From positions 1 to 48,950 of the forward strand of contig JAYSFC010000008.1 in assembly GCA_041913505.1 (NCBI GenBank): 48,950 bases of DNA, in the 5' to 3' direction. The notes beneath the pieces are model-generated. The model was not told the origin of the DNA. It searched no databases and saw only the letters and a list, made by a program, of their open reading frames with translations. Shown here piece by piece: positions 34,853 to 43,081 of the stretch; within the stretch, counting starts at the first letter, position 1; every line of letters begins with the position of its first letter. Position numbers and translations under genes: made by a program. Source of the stretch: JAYSFC01 sp041913505. Its GTDB lineage: Bacteria > Pseudomonadota > Gammaproteobacteria > Burkholderiales > Burkholderiaceae_C.

Positions 34853-35770
34853 TTATCCGGCGGGCTCCAGCCACTGCCGCGCGGCCGCCATGACGCATTG
34901 CGTGAGCCGCTCCAGCGCTTGCTGTGCGCTGCGCGGATGGGCCCAGTACAGCGGCACGTCCAGTGCGGCATCGGGCAAGAGCAGCGCCAGCGTGCCGTCC
35001 GCGAGCTGCCGCTCGATGAGCACCGTGGGGTGCATGCCCCAGCCCATGCCCACCTCGCAGGCGCGCACGTAGCCGTAGTTGGAAGGCAGGAAGTGGCGCG
35101 GCGCCTGCGCGCGCGAGGCCAGGCCGTGCGTCTGCATCCACTGGTCCTGCAGGCGGTCTTTACGGTCGTAGACCATGATGGGTGCGCGGGCCAGCGCGGC
35201 CGCCGTCACGCCGCCCGCGAAATGGCGTGCGATGAAACCGGGGCTGGCGGCGGCCACGTAGCGCATGGTGCCCAGCGGCCAGGTGTTGCAGCCCGCGATG
35301 GCCGAGCCTATGCCTGAACCTGTCGCGGTGACGGCAGCGATCACCTCGCCCGCGCGCAAGCGCTCGCCGGTGTGCTCCTGGTCGTCGATGCGCAGGTCCA
35401 GCAGCTCGTTGCCGCCTGCGGTGAAGGCGGCCATGGCGTCCATGAACCAGGTGGAGAGCGAGTCGGCGTTTACCGCCAGCTGCAGCGTAGGCGCGGGCGC
35501 AGGTGTATCGGGCAGCAGGTCGGGGTTGGTGCGGCGCCACTGGTTTTCCAGCAGTGCCACCTGCTCCACGTGCAGGCACAGGCGCCGCCCCGCGTCGGTG
35601 CCTGTGCAGGGCGTGCCGCGCTGCACCAGCACTTGGCCCACGCGCTCTTCCAGCTGCTTGATGCGCTGCGAGATGGCCGAGGGTGTGACGTGCAGGCGGC
35701 GTGCGGCGCGCTCGAAGCTGCCTTCGCGCACCACGGCAGCCAAGGCTTCGAGGGCAGCGTAGTCGAGCAT
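34853..35770 (-). CDS. argP: LysR-family regulator ArgP (LysG)
   Basis: Lysine/arginine-responsive activator of the divergent exporter. The 305-residue product has MLDYAALEALAAVVREGSFE and RAARRLHVTPSAISQRIKQL, matching the ArgP/IciA/LysG group closely. The effector domain has LQLAVNADSLSTWFMDA. It diverges from argO by 69 bases, the standard arrangement. Confidence 0.92.
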   Translation of the reverse strand: MLDYAALEALAAVVREGSFERAARRLHVTPSAISQRIKQLEERVGQVLVQRGTPCTGTDAGRRLCLHVEQVALLENQWRRTNPDLLPDTPAPAPTLQLAVNADSLSTWFMDAMAAFTAGGNELLDLRIDDQEHTGERLRAGEVIAAVTATGSGIGSAIAGCNTWPLGTMRYVAAASPGFIARHFAGGVTAAALARAPIMVYDRKDRLQDQWMQTHGLASRAQAPRHFLPSNYGYVRACEVGMGWGMHPTVLIERQLADGTLALLLPDAALDVPLYWAHPRSAQQALERLTQCVMAAARQWLEPAG

Positions 35771-35783
35771 TTAGTTTTGCTAA
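35771..35783. promoter_or_regulatory. Probable ArgP binding site
   Basis: TTAGTTTTGCTAA is a 13-base dyad (TTAG/CTAA) that also fits the LysR T-N11-A rule, in an AT-rich gap directly next to the argP start codon. A further TTGGTTAGATATTTG stretch follows. Autoregulation of argP and activation of argO from here are inferred. Confidence 0.5.
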
Positions 35784-35839
35784 ATATTGGTTAGATATTT
35801 GAAGTGTACTTAAGCAGTATGGCGGCCTAGGATCGCGCC

Positions 35840-36469
35840 ATGTTCACGACCGCTGTTTCCGCCTCCTGGCTCGCCGGCTTCACGATGTGCCTTTCGCTCA
35901 TCGTCTCGATCGGCGCGCAGAACCTCTATGTGCTGCGCCAGGCCGTGCATGGCAGGCACGTGCGTGCCTGTGTGGCGCTGTGCGTGGCAAGCGATGCGCT
36001 GCTCATCGGTGCAGGCGTGGCGGGCATGTCGCAACTGCTGGGCGAGGCGCCCCGGCTCGCGTACTACCTCATGCTGGGCGGGGTGTTGTTTCTGTCGGCC
36101 TACGGGCTGTTCGCCTGGCACCGCGCGCTGTTCGCGCCGGGAGCGGGGCTTGCCGCCGCGCCGGACGGCGTGGAGCATGGCTTGCTTGGTGTGCTGGGCA
36201 CGCTGGCTGCGCTCACGTTGCTGAATCCACATGTGTACCTGGACACGGTCGTGCTCGTGGGCTCAATCGGCGCGCGGCAGGAGGGCGGGCTCAAGTGGGT
36301 GTTCGTGGCGGGTGCGGCGACGGCGAGCCTGGTGTGGTTCGTTCTGCTGGCGCTGGCCGGGCGGCGGCTGCAGGGCGTGTTCGCGAGCCCGCGCGCCTGG
36401 CGCCTGCTCGACATGGGCACGGGCATGATGATGTTCGTGCTGGCCTGGTGGTTGTGGCAGGGCGCATGA
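35840..36469 (+). CDS. argO: LysE/ArgO-family amino acid exporter
   Basis: Exports arginine/lysine across the inner membrane. The 209-residue product has about six helices and the family start FTMCLSLIVSIGAQNLYVLR, then LLIGAGVAGMSQL and LTLLNPHVYLDTVVLVGSIG, a signature of LysE/ArgO. It pairs with divergent argP. A short GGCC-GAA-GGCC hairpin just after the stop may be a weak terminator. Confidence 0.92.
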   Translation: MFTTAVSASWLAGFTMCLSLIVSIGAQNLYVLRQAVHGRHVRACVALCVASDALLIGAGVAGMSQLLGEAPRLAYYLMLGGVLFLSAYGLFAWHRALFAPGAGLAAAPDGVEHGLLGVLGTLAALTLLNPHVYLDTVVLVGSIGARQEGGLKWVFVAGAATASLVWFVLLALAGRRLQGVFASPRAWRLLDMGTGMMMFVLAWWLWQGA

Positions 36470-36633
36470 CGCGGCCGAAGGCCGTATTGTGATCCCGTGG
36501 CCCGCCCCTCCGTGTAGGACGTTTGAGCTATTCAAAGCGAAGGCAAGGTGCTACAACGACCCCATGCGATAGCGAATGCCTTGCAACTTTGCGGCGCTGT
36601 CCGCCCCCGGGTGCGTGCCGCTAGGGAGGTCGT

Positions 36634-38556
36634 ATGGATGTCATCAGCAACTCTGCCGCGCGCTACGTTCGGCTGCGCGAAGAGGAAATGTCGGTCGACG
36701 AGTACCTCGCCCTGTGCCAGAGCGATCCCATGGCTTACGAGGGGGCTGCTCGGCGCATGCTGGCGGCCATCGGCGAGCCCGAGATGGTGGATACCCGCAA
36801 CGACCCGCGCCTCTCGCGCCTGTTCGCCAACAAGGTTATCCGCCGCTATCCCGCGTTTGCTGAGTTCTATGGAATGGAAGATGCCATCGAGCAGGTGGTG
36901 AGCTTCTTTCGCCATGCGGCCCAGGGGCTGGAGGAGCGCAAGCAGATCCTTTACCTGCTGGGGCCGGTGGGTGGGGGTAAGAGCTCGATTGCCGAGCGCC
37001 TCAAGTACCTGATGCAGAAGGTGCCGTTCTACGCCCTCAAGGGCTCGCCGGTAAACGAGTCGCCGCTGGGCCTGTTCGACCCCGTGGAGGACGGACCGGT
37101 GCTGGAAGAGCAGTTCGGTATCCCCCGGCGCAGCCTGCAGCATGTGCTCTCGCCCTGGGCCGTCAAGCGCCTGGAGGAGTACGGCGGCGACATCCGCCAG
37201 TTCCGTGTCGTCAAGCGTTACCCCAGCATCCTCAAGCAGGTGGCAATCGCCAAGACCGAACCGGGTGACGAGAACAACCAGGACATCTCCAGCCTGGTGG
37301 GCAAGGTAGATATCCGCAAGCTCGAGAACTTCGCCCAGGACGACACCGACGCCTACAGCTACTCGGGCGGCCTGTGCCTGGCCAACCAGGGCCTGCTGGA
37401 GTTCGTGGAAATGTTCAAGGCCCCCATCAAGGTGCTGCACCCCCTGCTCACGGCCACGCAGGAGGGCAACTACAAGGGCACGGAGGGCTTTGGCGCCATC
37501 CCCTTCGATGGCTTGGTGCTCGCGCACAGCAACGAGAGCGAGTGGAAGGCGTTCCGCAATAACCGCAACAACGAGGCCTTTCTGGACCGCATCTACATCG
37601 TCAAGGTACCGTACTGCCTGCGCGTTTCCGAGGAGGTCAAGATCTACGAGAAGCTGATCCGCGAATCCTCGCTGGCCCATGCCGTGTGCGCCCCCGGCAC
37701 GCTGAAGATGATGGCGCAGTTCTCCGTGCTCACGCGTCTAAAGGAGCCGGAAAACTCCAGCATCTTCAGCAAGATGCAGGTCTATGACGGGGACAGCCTC
37801 AAGGACACCGATCCTCGCGCCAAGAGCTACCAGGAGTACCGCGATTACGCCGGGGTGGACGAGGGCATGACAGGTATCTCCACGCGCTTTGCATTCAAGA
37901 TCCTGGCCAAGGTGTTCAACTACGACAGCACCGAGGTGGCAGCCAATCCGGTGCACTTGATGTACGTGCTGGAGCAGCAGATCGAGCGCGAGCAGTTTCC
38001 TGCAGAGCTGGAGACCCAGTACATCGGCTACATCAAGGAATACCTGTCCCAGCGCTATGCCGAGTTCATCGGCAAGGAGATCCAGACCGCCTACCTGGAG
38101 AGTTACAGCGAGTACGGGCAGAACATCTTCGACCGCTACGTCACCTATGCCGACTACTGGATCCAGGACAGCGAGTACCGCGACACCGACACCGGCGAGG
38201 TGTTTGACCGCAACGCCCTCAACGCCGAACTGGAGAAGGTGGAGAAGCCCGCCGGCATCGCCAACCCCAAGGATTTCCGCAACGAGATCGTCAACTTCGT
38301 GCTGCGCGCGCGTGCCAACAACCAGGGCAAGAACCCGAGCTGGACGAGCTACGAGAAGCTGCGCCTGGTGATCGAGAAGAAGATGTTCTCCAACACCGAG
38401 GAACTGCTGCCCGTCATCAGCTTCAACGCGAAGGCCAGCGCCGAGGACGCGCGCAAGCACGAGGACTTCGTCACCCGCATGGAGGCCAAGGGCTACACGC
38501 CCAAGCAGGTGCGCTTGCTGTGCGAGTGGTACCTGCGTGTGCGCAAGAGCAGTTGA
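36634..38556 (+). CDS. prkA: PrkA family serine protein kinase / AAA+ protein (YeaG)
   Basis: The 640-residue product has an N-terminal AAA+ domain with Walker A LLGPVGGGKSSIAERLKYLM (about 110-129), GSPVNESPLGLFDP and an ALKGSP strand, and a C-terminal kinase-like region. The Bacillus and E. coli homologues have been described as a serine kinase, and an ATP-dependent protease activity has also been reported for PrkA. A strong GGGAGG ribosome site precedes the start. First gene of the prkA-yeaH-spoVR module linked to stress and nutrient starvation. Confidence 0.94.
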   Translation: MDVISNSAARYVRLREEEMSVDEYLALCQSDPMAYEGAARRMLAAIGEPEMVDTRNDPRLSRLFANKVIRRYPAFAEFYGMEDAIEQVVSFFRHAAQGLEERKQILYLLGPVGGGKSSIAERLKYLMQKVPFYALKGSPVNESPLGLFDPVEDGPVLEEQFGIPRRSLQHVLSPWAVKRLEEYGGDIRQFRVVKRYPSILKQVAIAKTEPGDENNQDISSLVGKVDIRKLENFAQDDTDAYSYSGGLCLANQGLLEFVEMFKAPIKVLHPLLTATQEGNYKGTEGFGAIPFDGLVLAHSNESEWKAFRNNRNNEAFLDRIYIVKVPYCLRVSEEVKIYEKLIRESSLAHAVCAPGTLKMMAQFSVLTRLKEPENSSIFSKMQVYDGDSLKDTDPRAKSYQEYRDYAGVDEGMTGISTRFAFKILAKVFNYDSTEVAANPVHLMYVLEQQIEREQFPAELETQYIGYIKEYLSQRYAEFIGKEIQTAYLESYSEYGQNIFDRYVTYADYWIQDSEYRDTDTGEVFDRNALNAELEKVEKPAGIANPKDFRNEIVNFVLRARANNQGKNPSWTSYEKLRLVIEKKMFSNTEELLPVISFNAKASAEDARKHEDFVTRMEAKGYTPKQVRLLCEWYLRVRKSS

Positions 38557-38603
38557 TGGACGCTCCGGCATACAACGAGCCGGGCCATGGATGGGGGGCA
38601 TAG

Positions 38604-39872
38604 ATGGCACTGCAAATCATCGACCGCAGGCTCGCAGGCAAGAACAAGTCGGTCGGCAACCGCGAGCGCTTCGTGCGCCGTTTCAAGGAGCAGATTGCCG
38701 AGGCGGTGCGCCGCGCCGTGTCCAAGCGCGATATCCGCCATATCGAGCAGGCCGAGAACATCACCATTCCTCGCAAGGACATCCGTGAACCAGTGTTTCA
38801 CCATGGCCCAGGGGGCATTCGCGATACCGTGCATCCCGGCAACAGCGACCATGTACGCGGTGACCATATTCCACGGCCTCGGGGCGGTGCTGGCGGCACG
38901 GGCTCGCAGGCCAGCGACAGCGGGGAGGGTGAGGACGACTTCACGTTCACCCTGTCCAAGGAAGAGTTCATGGAACTGTTCTTTGAAGACCTGGCCCTGC
39001 CGCGCTTGCTGCGCACCCATATCGGCAACACGCCGCAGTACAAGACGCGCCGCGCCGGCTACAGCCACGAGGGAACGCCGCACAACCTCGCCGTGCTGCG
39101 CACCATGCGCGGCGCCTTGGGGCGGCGCATTGCCCTGACCAAGGCGCCACACCGCGAGCTCCTGGCGCTGCAGGAGGAGCTTGATGCGCTGCTGGCGCAG
39201 GACGACGGCACCAGCGAAGCCGTGGCCGAGCTGCAGCAGCGCATCGACGCCCTGAAGGCGCGCATGGGCAAGGTGGCTTTCCTCGACCCGCTGGACCTGC
39301 GCTTTCGCAACCGCACGCGGGTGCCCGTGCCCAGCAGCCAGGCCGTGATGTTCTGCGTGATGGATGTCTCCGGCTCCATGGACCAGGAGCGCAAGGATCT
39401 GGCCAAGCGCTTCTTCATCCTGCTGTACCTGTTCCTCACGCGCCACTACGAAAAGATCGACATCGTCTTCATCCGCCACCACACCCAGGCCGCCGAGGTC
39501 AGCGAGGACGAGTTCTTCCACTCCACGGAAAGCGGCGGTACGGTGGTCAGCAGCGCACTGGTGCTGCTCGAGCAGATCATGCGTGCGCGCTACCCCGTGG
39601 ACGACTGGAACATCTACGTAGCCCAGGCCAGCGATGGCGACAACTTCGGTGACGACGGCGTCAACTGCCGCAACCTGCTGGCCGACAAGATCCTGCCGCT
39701 GGTGCGCTACTTCGCCTATGTGCAGGTGGTGCAGGAGGAGCAGAACCTGTGGGACGAATACAGCCAGCTGGTGCCGCTGTTTCCCCACTTCGCCATGCGC
39801 AAGGTGTCCGAGGCGGGCGATATCTACCCCGTGTTCCGCGACCTGTTCAAGAAAGAGGGGGTATCGGTGTGA
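38604..39872 (+). CDS. yeaH: DUF444 / YeaH-YhbH family von Willebrand A-like protein
   Basis: The 422-residue product starts with IIDRRLAGKNKSVGNRERFV, then FKEQIAEAVRRAVSKRDIRH, and has a VWA-like domain with the MIDAS motif MDVSGSM (about 253-259) followed by YLFLTRHYEKIDIVFIRHHT and SGGTVVSSAL. The protein is a partner of PrkA and SpoVR; its biochemical job is unknown. 47 bases after prkA; its stop overlaps the GTG start of spoVR (GTGA). Confidence 0.93.
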   Translation: MALQIIDRRLAGKNKSVGNRERFVRRFKEQIAEAVRRAVSKRDIRHIEQAENITIPRKDIREPVFHHGPGGIRDTVHPGNSDHVRGDHIPRPRGGAGGTGSQASDSGEGEDDFTFTLSKEEFMELFFEDLALPRLLRTHIGNTPQYKTRRAGYSHEGTPHNLAVLRTMRGALGRRIALTKAPHRELLALQEELDALLAQDDGTSEAVAELQQRIDALKARMGKVAFLDPLDLRFRNRTRVPVPSSQAVMFCVMDVSGSMDQERKDLAKRFFILLYLFLTRHYEKIDIVFIRHHTQAAEVSEDEFFHSTESGGTVVSSALVLLEQIMRARYPVDDWNIYVAQASDGDNFGDDGVNCRNLLADKILPLVRYFAYVQVVQEEQNLWDEYSQLVPLFPHFAMRKVSEAGDIYPVFRDLFKKEGVSV

Positions 39873-41494
39873 ACCTGACGATGTACCCCGTACTGGAACG
39901 CCGCGTGGGCAAGAGAGCCGGCAGGCCGGGCGCAGCGGGGGAGCGCCGGCGCGGTGTGCCCAGTGTCCCCCTGCTGGCCGGGGAGCGCCCGGAGCGCCCG
40001 CTGCCCGACCCCAGCGACTGGACCTTCGAGCTGATCGAGCGCTACCACGCGGCCATTGCCGCCGCCGCTGCGCGCTATGGCCTGGACACCTACCCCAACC
40101 AGCTCGAAATCATCACTGCCGAGCAGATGATGGATGCCTATGCCAGTGTGGGCATGCCGGTCAATTACCGCCATTGGAGCTACGGCAAGGAGTTCCTCGC
40201 CACCGAGCGCCGATACCGGCGCGGCCACATGGGGCTGGCCTATGAGATCGTCATCAACGCCAACCCCTGCATCAGCTACCTGATGGAGGAAAACACCACG
40301 GCCATGCAGGCCCTCGTGATCGCCCATGCGGCTTATGGGCACAACAGCTTTTTCAAGAACAACTACCTGTTCCGCATGTGGTCGGACTCGGGCAGCATCA
40401 TCGACTATCTGGTCTATGCCCGCGACTACGTGTCCCAGTGCGAGGAACGCTACGGGCTGGATGCCGTGGAGCAGTTGCTGGATTCCTGCCACGCACTGGC
40501 CAACTTCGGCGTGGACCGCTATTGCCGCCCGTCCAAGAAAAGCCTGGCCCGCGAGCGCGCCGAGCGCGAGCAGCGCGAGGCCTACGTGCAGCAGCAGGTC
40601 AACGTGCTGTGGCGCACCCTGCCAACACGCAAGGGCAAGGACAGCGCGGCGCCGGAGAACGAGCGCTTTCCCAAGGAGCCGGAGGAGAACATCCTTTACT
40701 TCATCGAGAAGAACGCCCCGTTGCTGGAGCCCTGGCAGCGCGAGATCGTGCGTATCGTGCGCAAGATCGCCCAGTACTTTTATCCGCAGCGCCAGACCCA
40801 GGTGATGAACGAGGGTTGGGCCACGTTCTGGCATTACACCCTGCTCAACACCCTGTACGACGAGGGCTGGCTGACCGACGGCGTGATGATCGAATGGCTT
40901 TCCTCACACACCAACGTGATCTACCAGCCCCCCGCTGGGCACCCGGCCTACAGCGGCATCAACCCCTATGCCCTGGGCTTTGCCATGTACCGTGACATCC
41001 GACGCATCTGCCAGAGCCCTACTGCGGAGGACCGGCGCTGGTTCCCCGACATGGCCGGCACACCCTGGTTGCCGGCGCTGCACCATGCCATGCACAACTT
41101 CAAGGACGAAAGCTTCGTCGGCCAGTTCCTGAGCCCGCAGCTCATGCGCGACATGCGCCTGTTCGCCATCCACGACGACCCCGACGAGCGCGAACTGCTG
41201 GTCAGCGCCATCCATGATGAGGATGGCTACCGCACGCTGCGCCAGTTGCTGTCCCAGCAATACGACCTGGGCGTGCGCGAACCCAACATCCAGGTCTGGA
41301 ACGTGAACCTGCGCGGCGACCGCTGCCTGACCCTGCGCCACACCCAGTACCAGGGCCGCCCCCTGGCCGACGATGCGCTGGAGGTGCTCAAGCACGCGGC
41401 GCGCTTGTGGGGCTTTGGCGTGCAGCTTGAGACCGTCAATGGTGATGGGGAAACGCCGCTGCTGCTGCACTCGGTGCCGGCACCGTCAGCTTGA
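39869..41494 (+). CDS. spoVR: SpoVR family protein (YcgB)
   Basis: The 541-residue product has the SpoVR core: WTFELIERYHAAIAAAAARY, MPVNYRHWSYGKEFL, YLMEENTTAMQALVIAHAAY-GHNSFFKNNY, and GWATFWHYTLLNTLYDEG. A C-terminal segment carries IQVWNVNLRGDRCLTLRH. In Bacillus the homologue takes part in spore cortex formation; its proteobacterial role is unknown. A GTG at 39869 was chosen because AGAGGGGG lies about 7 bases upstream and it overlaps the yeaH stop; ATG 39881 is the alternative. Last gene before the integron region. Confidence 0.93.
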   Translation: MNLTMYPVLERRVGKRAGRPGAAGERRRGVPSVPLLAGERPERPLPDPSDWTFELIERYHAAIAAAAARYGLDTYPNQLEIITAEQMMDAYASVGMPVNYRHWSYGKEFLATERRYRRGHMGLAYEIVINANPCISYLMEENTTAMQALVIAHAAYGHNSFFKNNYLFRMWSDSGSIIDYLVYARDYVSQCEERYGLDAVEQLLDSCHALANFGVDRYCRPSKKSLARERAEREQREAYVQQQVNVLWRTLPTRKGKDSAAPENERFPKEPEENILYFIEKNAPLLEPWQREIVRIVRKIAQYFYPQRQTQVMNEGWATFWHYTLLNTLYDEGWLTDGVMIEWLSSHTNVIYQPPAGHPAYSGINPYALGFAMYRDIRRICQSPTAEDRRWFPDMAGTPWLPALHHAMHNFKDESFVGQFLSPQLMRDMRLFAIHDDPDERELLVSAIHDEDGYRTLRQLLSQQYDLGVREPNIQVWNVNLRGDRCLTLRHTQYQGRPLADDALEVLKHAARLWGFGVQLETVNGDGETPLLLHSVPAPSA

Positions 41495-41680
41495 TGGAGT
41501 CTCTACGCGGGCAAAAACGTGCTGCTGCTGCGGCGGGAGCTCGAGGGCTGCACGGCCTGGCGGTAGCCCGGTTCGCAGCGAGAGCTGAGGCCACCCTGGG
41601 CGACTGGGTGAAACACTGGGGTGGTTGCGGGAGGCTGCTTGCGACCCTGAGCCGCCGTCCAGCTAGAAGCTCTAAAGCCG
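41495..41680. other. Intergenic stretch between spoVR and the integrase fragment
   Basis: 186 bases with no supported gene. A CCACCC (41591-41596) / GGGTGG (41619-41624) inverted repeat may be a remnant or a weak terminator. It marks the left edge of the integron remnant; I could not recognise integrase sequence in it. Confidence 0.3.
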
Positions 41681-41887
41681 TCATTCAGCCATGATGGCCA
41701 GAAAGCCTTCGATTTCCAGCTGTCCCATGTCTCGCGGATGCCGCAAACCGTGCCATTTCACGAACATGCGCACCCATTGCACATAGGCCTGCTCGGTGCG
41801 CAGGCTATAGTGTTTGTAACGAATTCGCTCACGGACCTGATCCAGCAACCGTGTTGCGCGCAACACAGGAGGGGCGGCGGTTTTCAT
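41681..41887 (-). pseudogene. intI: Integron integrase, N-terminal fragment
   Basis: A 68-codon fragment starting MKTAAPPVLRATRLLDQVRE and continuing through YKHYSLRTEQAYVQWVRMFV, then WHGLRHPRDMGQLEIEGFL. This is the N-terminal SAM-like core-binding domain of integron-type tyrosine recombinases. A stop follows after F-L-A-I-M-A-E, where a full protein would go on for about 250 residues carrying the R...HxxR...Y catalytic residues. It points away from the cassettes, the normal integron polarity. Broken ends carry an 11-base inverted repeat (ATTCAGCCATG at 41683-41693 and CATGGCTGAAT at 41885-41895). Confidence 0.85.
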
Positions 41888-42038
41888 GGCTGAATTTAGT
41901 ACGGTGTTTTTGTTCAGCATGTATGCCGAAATGCTAGGCCAAAAGCCCCTTTCCGCGTTTTTTCGAGCCAATTTAGACCGCACGCGCCGGATATGGCCTG
42001 CGGCCTGGTGCGGTCTACCGGTCTACATTACGTTAGGC
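41888..42038. other. Putative attI region
   Basis: The stretch between intI and the first cassette, ending in the core GTTAGGC (42032-42038), is where attI and often the cassette promoter Pc lie. Directly before the core there is a tandem GGTCTACC-GGTCTAC, reminiscent of the direct-repeat integrase sites of attI. The placement is by structure and not by a known attI sequence. Confidence 0.6.
41974..42017. repeat. Ten-base inverted repeat in the attI region
   Basis: TAGACCGCAC (41974-41983) and GTGCGGTCTA (42008-42017) are perfect inverted copies around a 24-base GC-rich loop. They could form a hairpin just ahead of the core site. Confidence 0.6.
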
Positions 42039-42048
42039 CCCATACCAC

Positions 42049-42312
42049 ATGTCCAAGATTGTCATAGCCGCCGCCGGCAACACTCTCGCTCCTGCTCTCA
42101 TCACTCTACGCGAGCTCGGCTACATAGTTTCAAAGGTTTCGGATGACTCTCTGCTCTTGCAAGCCGAGAATGGACAATATCGCTTGGTGGCCGAGGACAC
42201 ACTTCAGCTGTTGGGCTTAGCAACTATCGCCGCTCATCGAGGCCCAGACTGGGCTCCTACAGACACGGAGATTTCAGCTCTCCTAAGTTTGGATGGCCGC
42301 AATGGGACCTAA
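42049..42312 (+). CDS. Hypothetical protein, integron cassette 1
   Basis: An 87-residue protein I do not recognise. It begins MSKIVIAAAGNTLAPALITL, a beta-alpha opening, then ELGYIVSKVSDDSLLLQAEN with alternating hydrophobics, and has an acidic C-terminus (P-T-D-T-E-I-S-A-L-L-S-L-D). No signal peptide or membrane helix. Its TAA stop lies inside attC1, typical of cassette genes. The ATG is 16 bases from the recombination point with no clear ribosome site, so expression may depend on an outside promoter and leader. Base use is unlike the chromosomal genes around it. Confidence 0.75.
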   Translation: MSKIVIAAAGNTLAPALITLRELGYIVSKVSDDSLLLQAENGQYRLVAEDTLQLLGLATIAAHRGPDWAPTDTEISALLSLDGRNGT

Positions 42313-42366
42313 CAATTCATTCAAGCCGAAGCTGCTTCGCGGCTCGGCTTAATTCGGGAGTTAGCC
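42307..42366 (+). repeat. attC site of cassette 1 (59-base-element type)
   Basis: 60 bases from ACCTAAC (42307-42313) to GTTAGCC (42360-42366). Inner arms AAGCCGA and TCGGCTT around a GCTGCTTCGCGGC core give the imperfect dyad of attC. The sequence AACAATTCATTCAAGCC is of the widespread class seen with aadA-like cassettes. Confidence 0.9.
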
Positions 42367-42369
42367 TTC

Positions 42370-43080
42370 ATGTCCCGGTCTCGTCAAAGTGCCCTTGAGC
42401 GCTTCTTCTTTCAAGAGTTCTCAAAGAGCTATCCCATGCTGCCGACCGGGACCATTGCTTTCGGTGACAGGCCGGACGTAGTCATCCACGGCCGGCAGAC
42501 ATGGGGCATAGAGATTGCGAATGTTTATCTGCGAGACGGATCAGATGAAGGTAGCGAACAAATTCAGGCCAGGCGTCGGGCCCAGGCCATCGCACTAGGG
42601 CAAGAGCTGTATCGTTACGCGGGTAACCCAGCGCTTGAGTATTGGATCGACTTCGATCCCAACACTCCGATTCGCTCCGTACCCGACGCTGCTTCGCGCC
42701 TTGCAGCCACCGCTGCTGCGAACTCCACTGCGGGAGTTCCCTTCGCCGGATATAGACCTGAACCGGACTTCGCCGAGCTTCGCTATCTCGCCCACAACGG
42801 GGTCATCTACGCCGATGCCGAGTGGCGCGCCAGTCAGGTCTATGAAGTTCCCAACCTAAGCGTCAGCAGGGTTTGCGAAATCGTATATGACAAGATGCAA
42901 AAAGTTGCGGCCTACTCCAAGTGCGATGTCTACTGGCTGTTGCTGGTTGTAGATTTCTGGGACCCTGCACAAGACCAAGCAATTCATTGGCCCGCCGGTG
43001 AGAAGGTTGGTCAAACTCCCTTTGAGCGAATCGTCGTGTTCAAGCCCGGGACTCGGGAGTACGTTGAGATCCCTCAATGA
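42370..43080 (+). CDS. Hypothetical protein, integron cassette 2 (possible PD-(D/E)XK-like fold)
   Basis: The 236-residue protein is unknown to me. A segment IAFGDRPDVVIHGRQTWGIE followed by I-A-N-V (about residues 27-50) resembles the 'P-D ... G-I-E-V/I' strand pair of restriction-endonuclease-like proteins, but the expected lysine is not seen, so this is weak. The C-terminal third has hydrophobic strands YWLLLVVDFW and FERIVVFKPG. No signal peptide or membrane helix. The ATG is only 9 bases into the cassette, so the GGGAG at 42356-42360 in the upstream attC1 would have to serve as ribosome site. Confidence 0.8.
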   Translation: MSRSRQSALERFFFQEFSKSYPMLPTGTIAFGDRPDVVIHGRQTWGIEIANVYLRDGSDEGSEQIQARRRAQAIALGQELYRYAGNPALEYWIDFDPNTPIRSVPDAASRLAATAAANSTAGVPFAGYRPEPDFAELRYLAHNGVIYADAEWRASQVYEVPNLSVSRVCEIVYDKMQKVAAYSKCDVYWLLLVVDFWDPAQDQAIHWPAGEKVGQTPFERIVVFKPGTREYVEIPQ

Positions 43081-43081
43081 C

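Noticed and set aside
41436..41684. 82-codon minus-strand frame next to the integrase fragment
   Set aside because: It overlaps the spoVR end and looks like random GC-rich coding; no motif.
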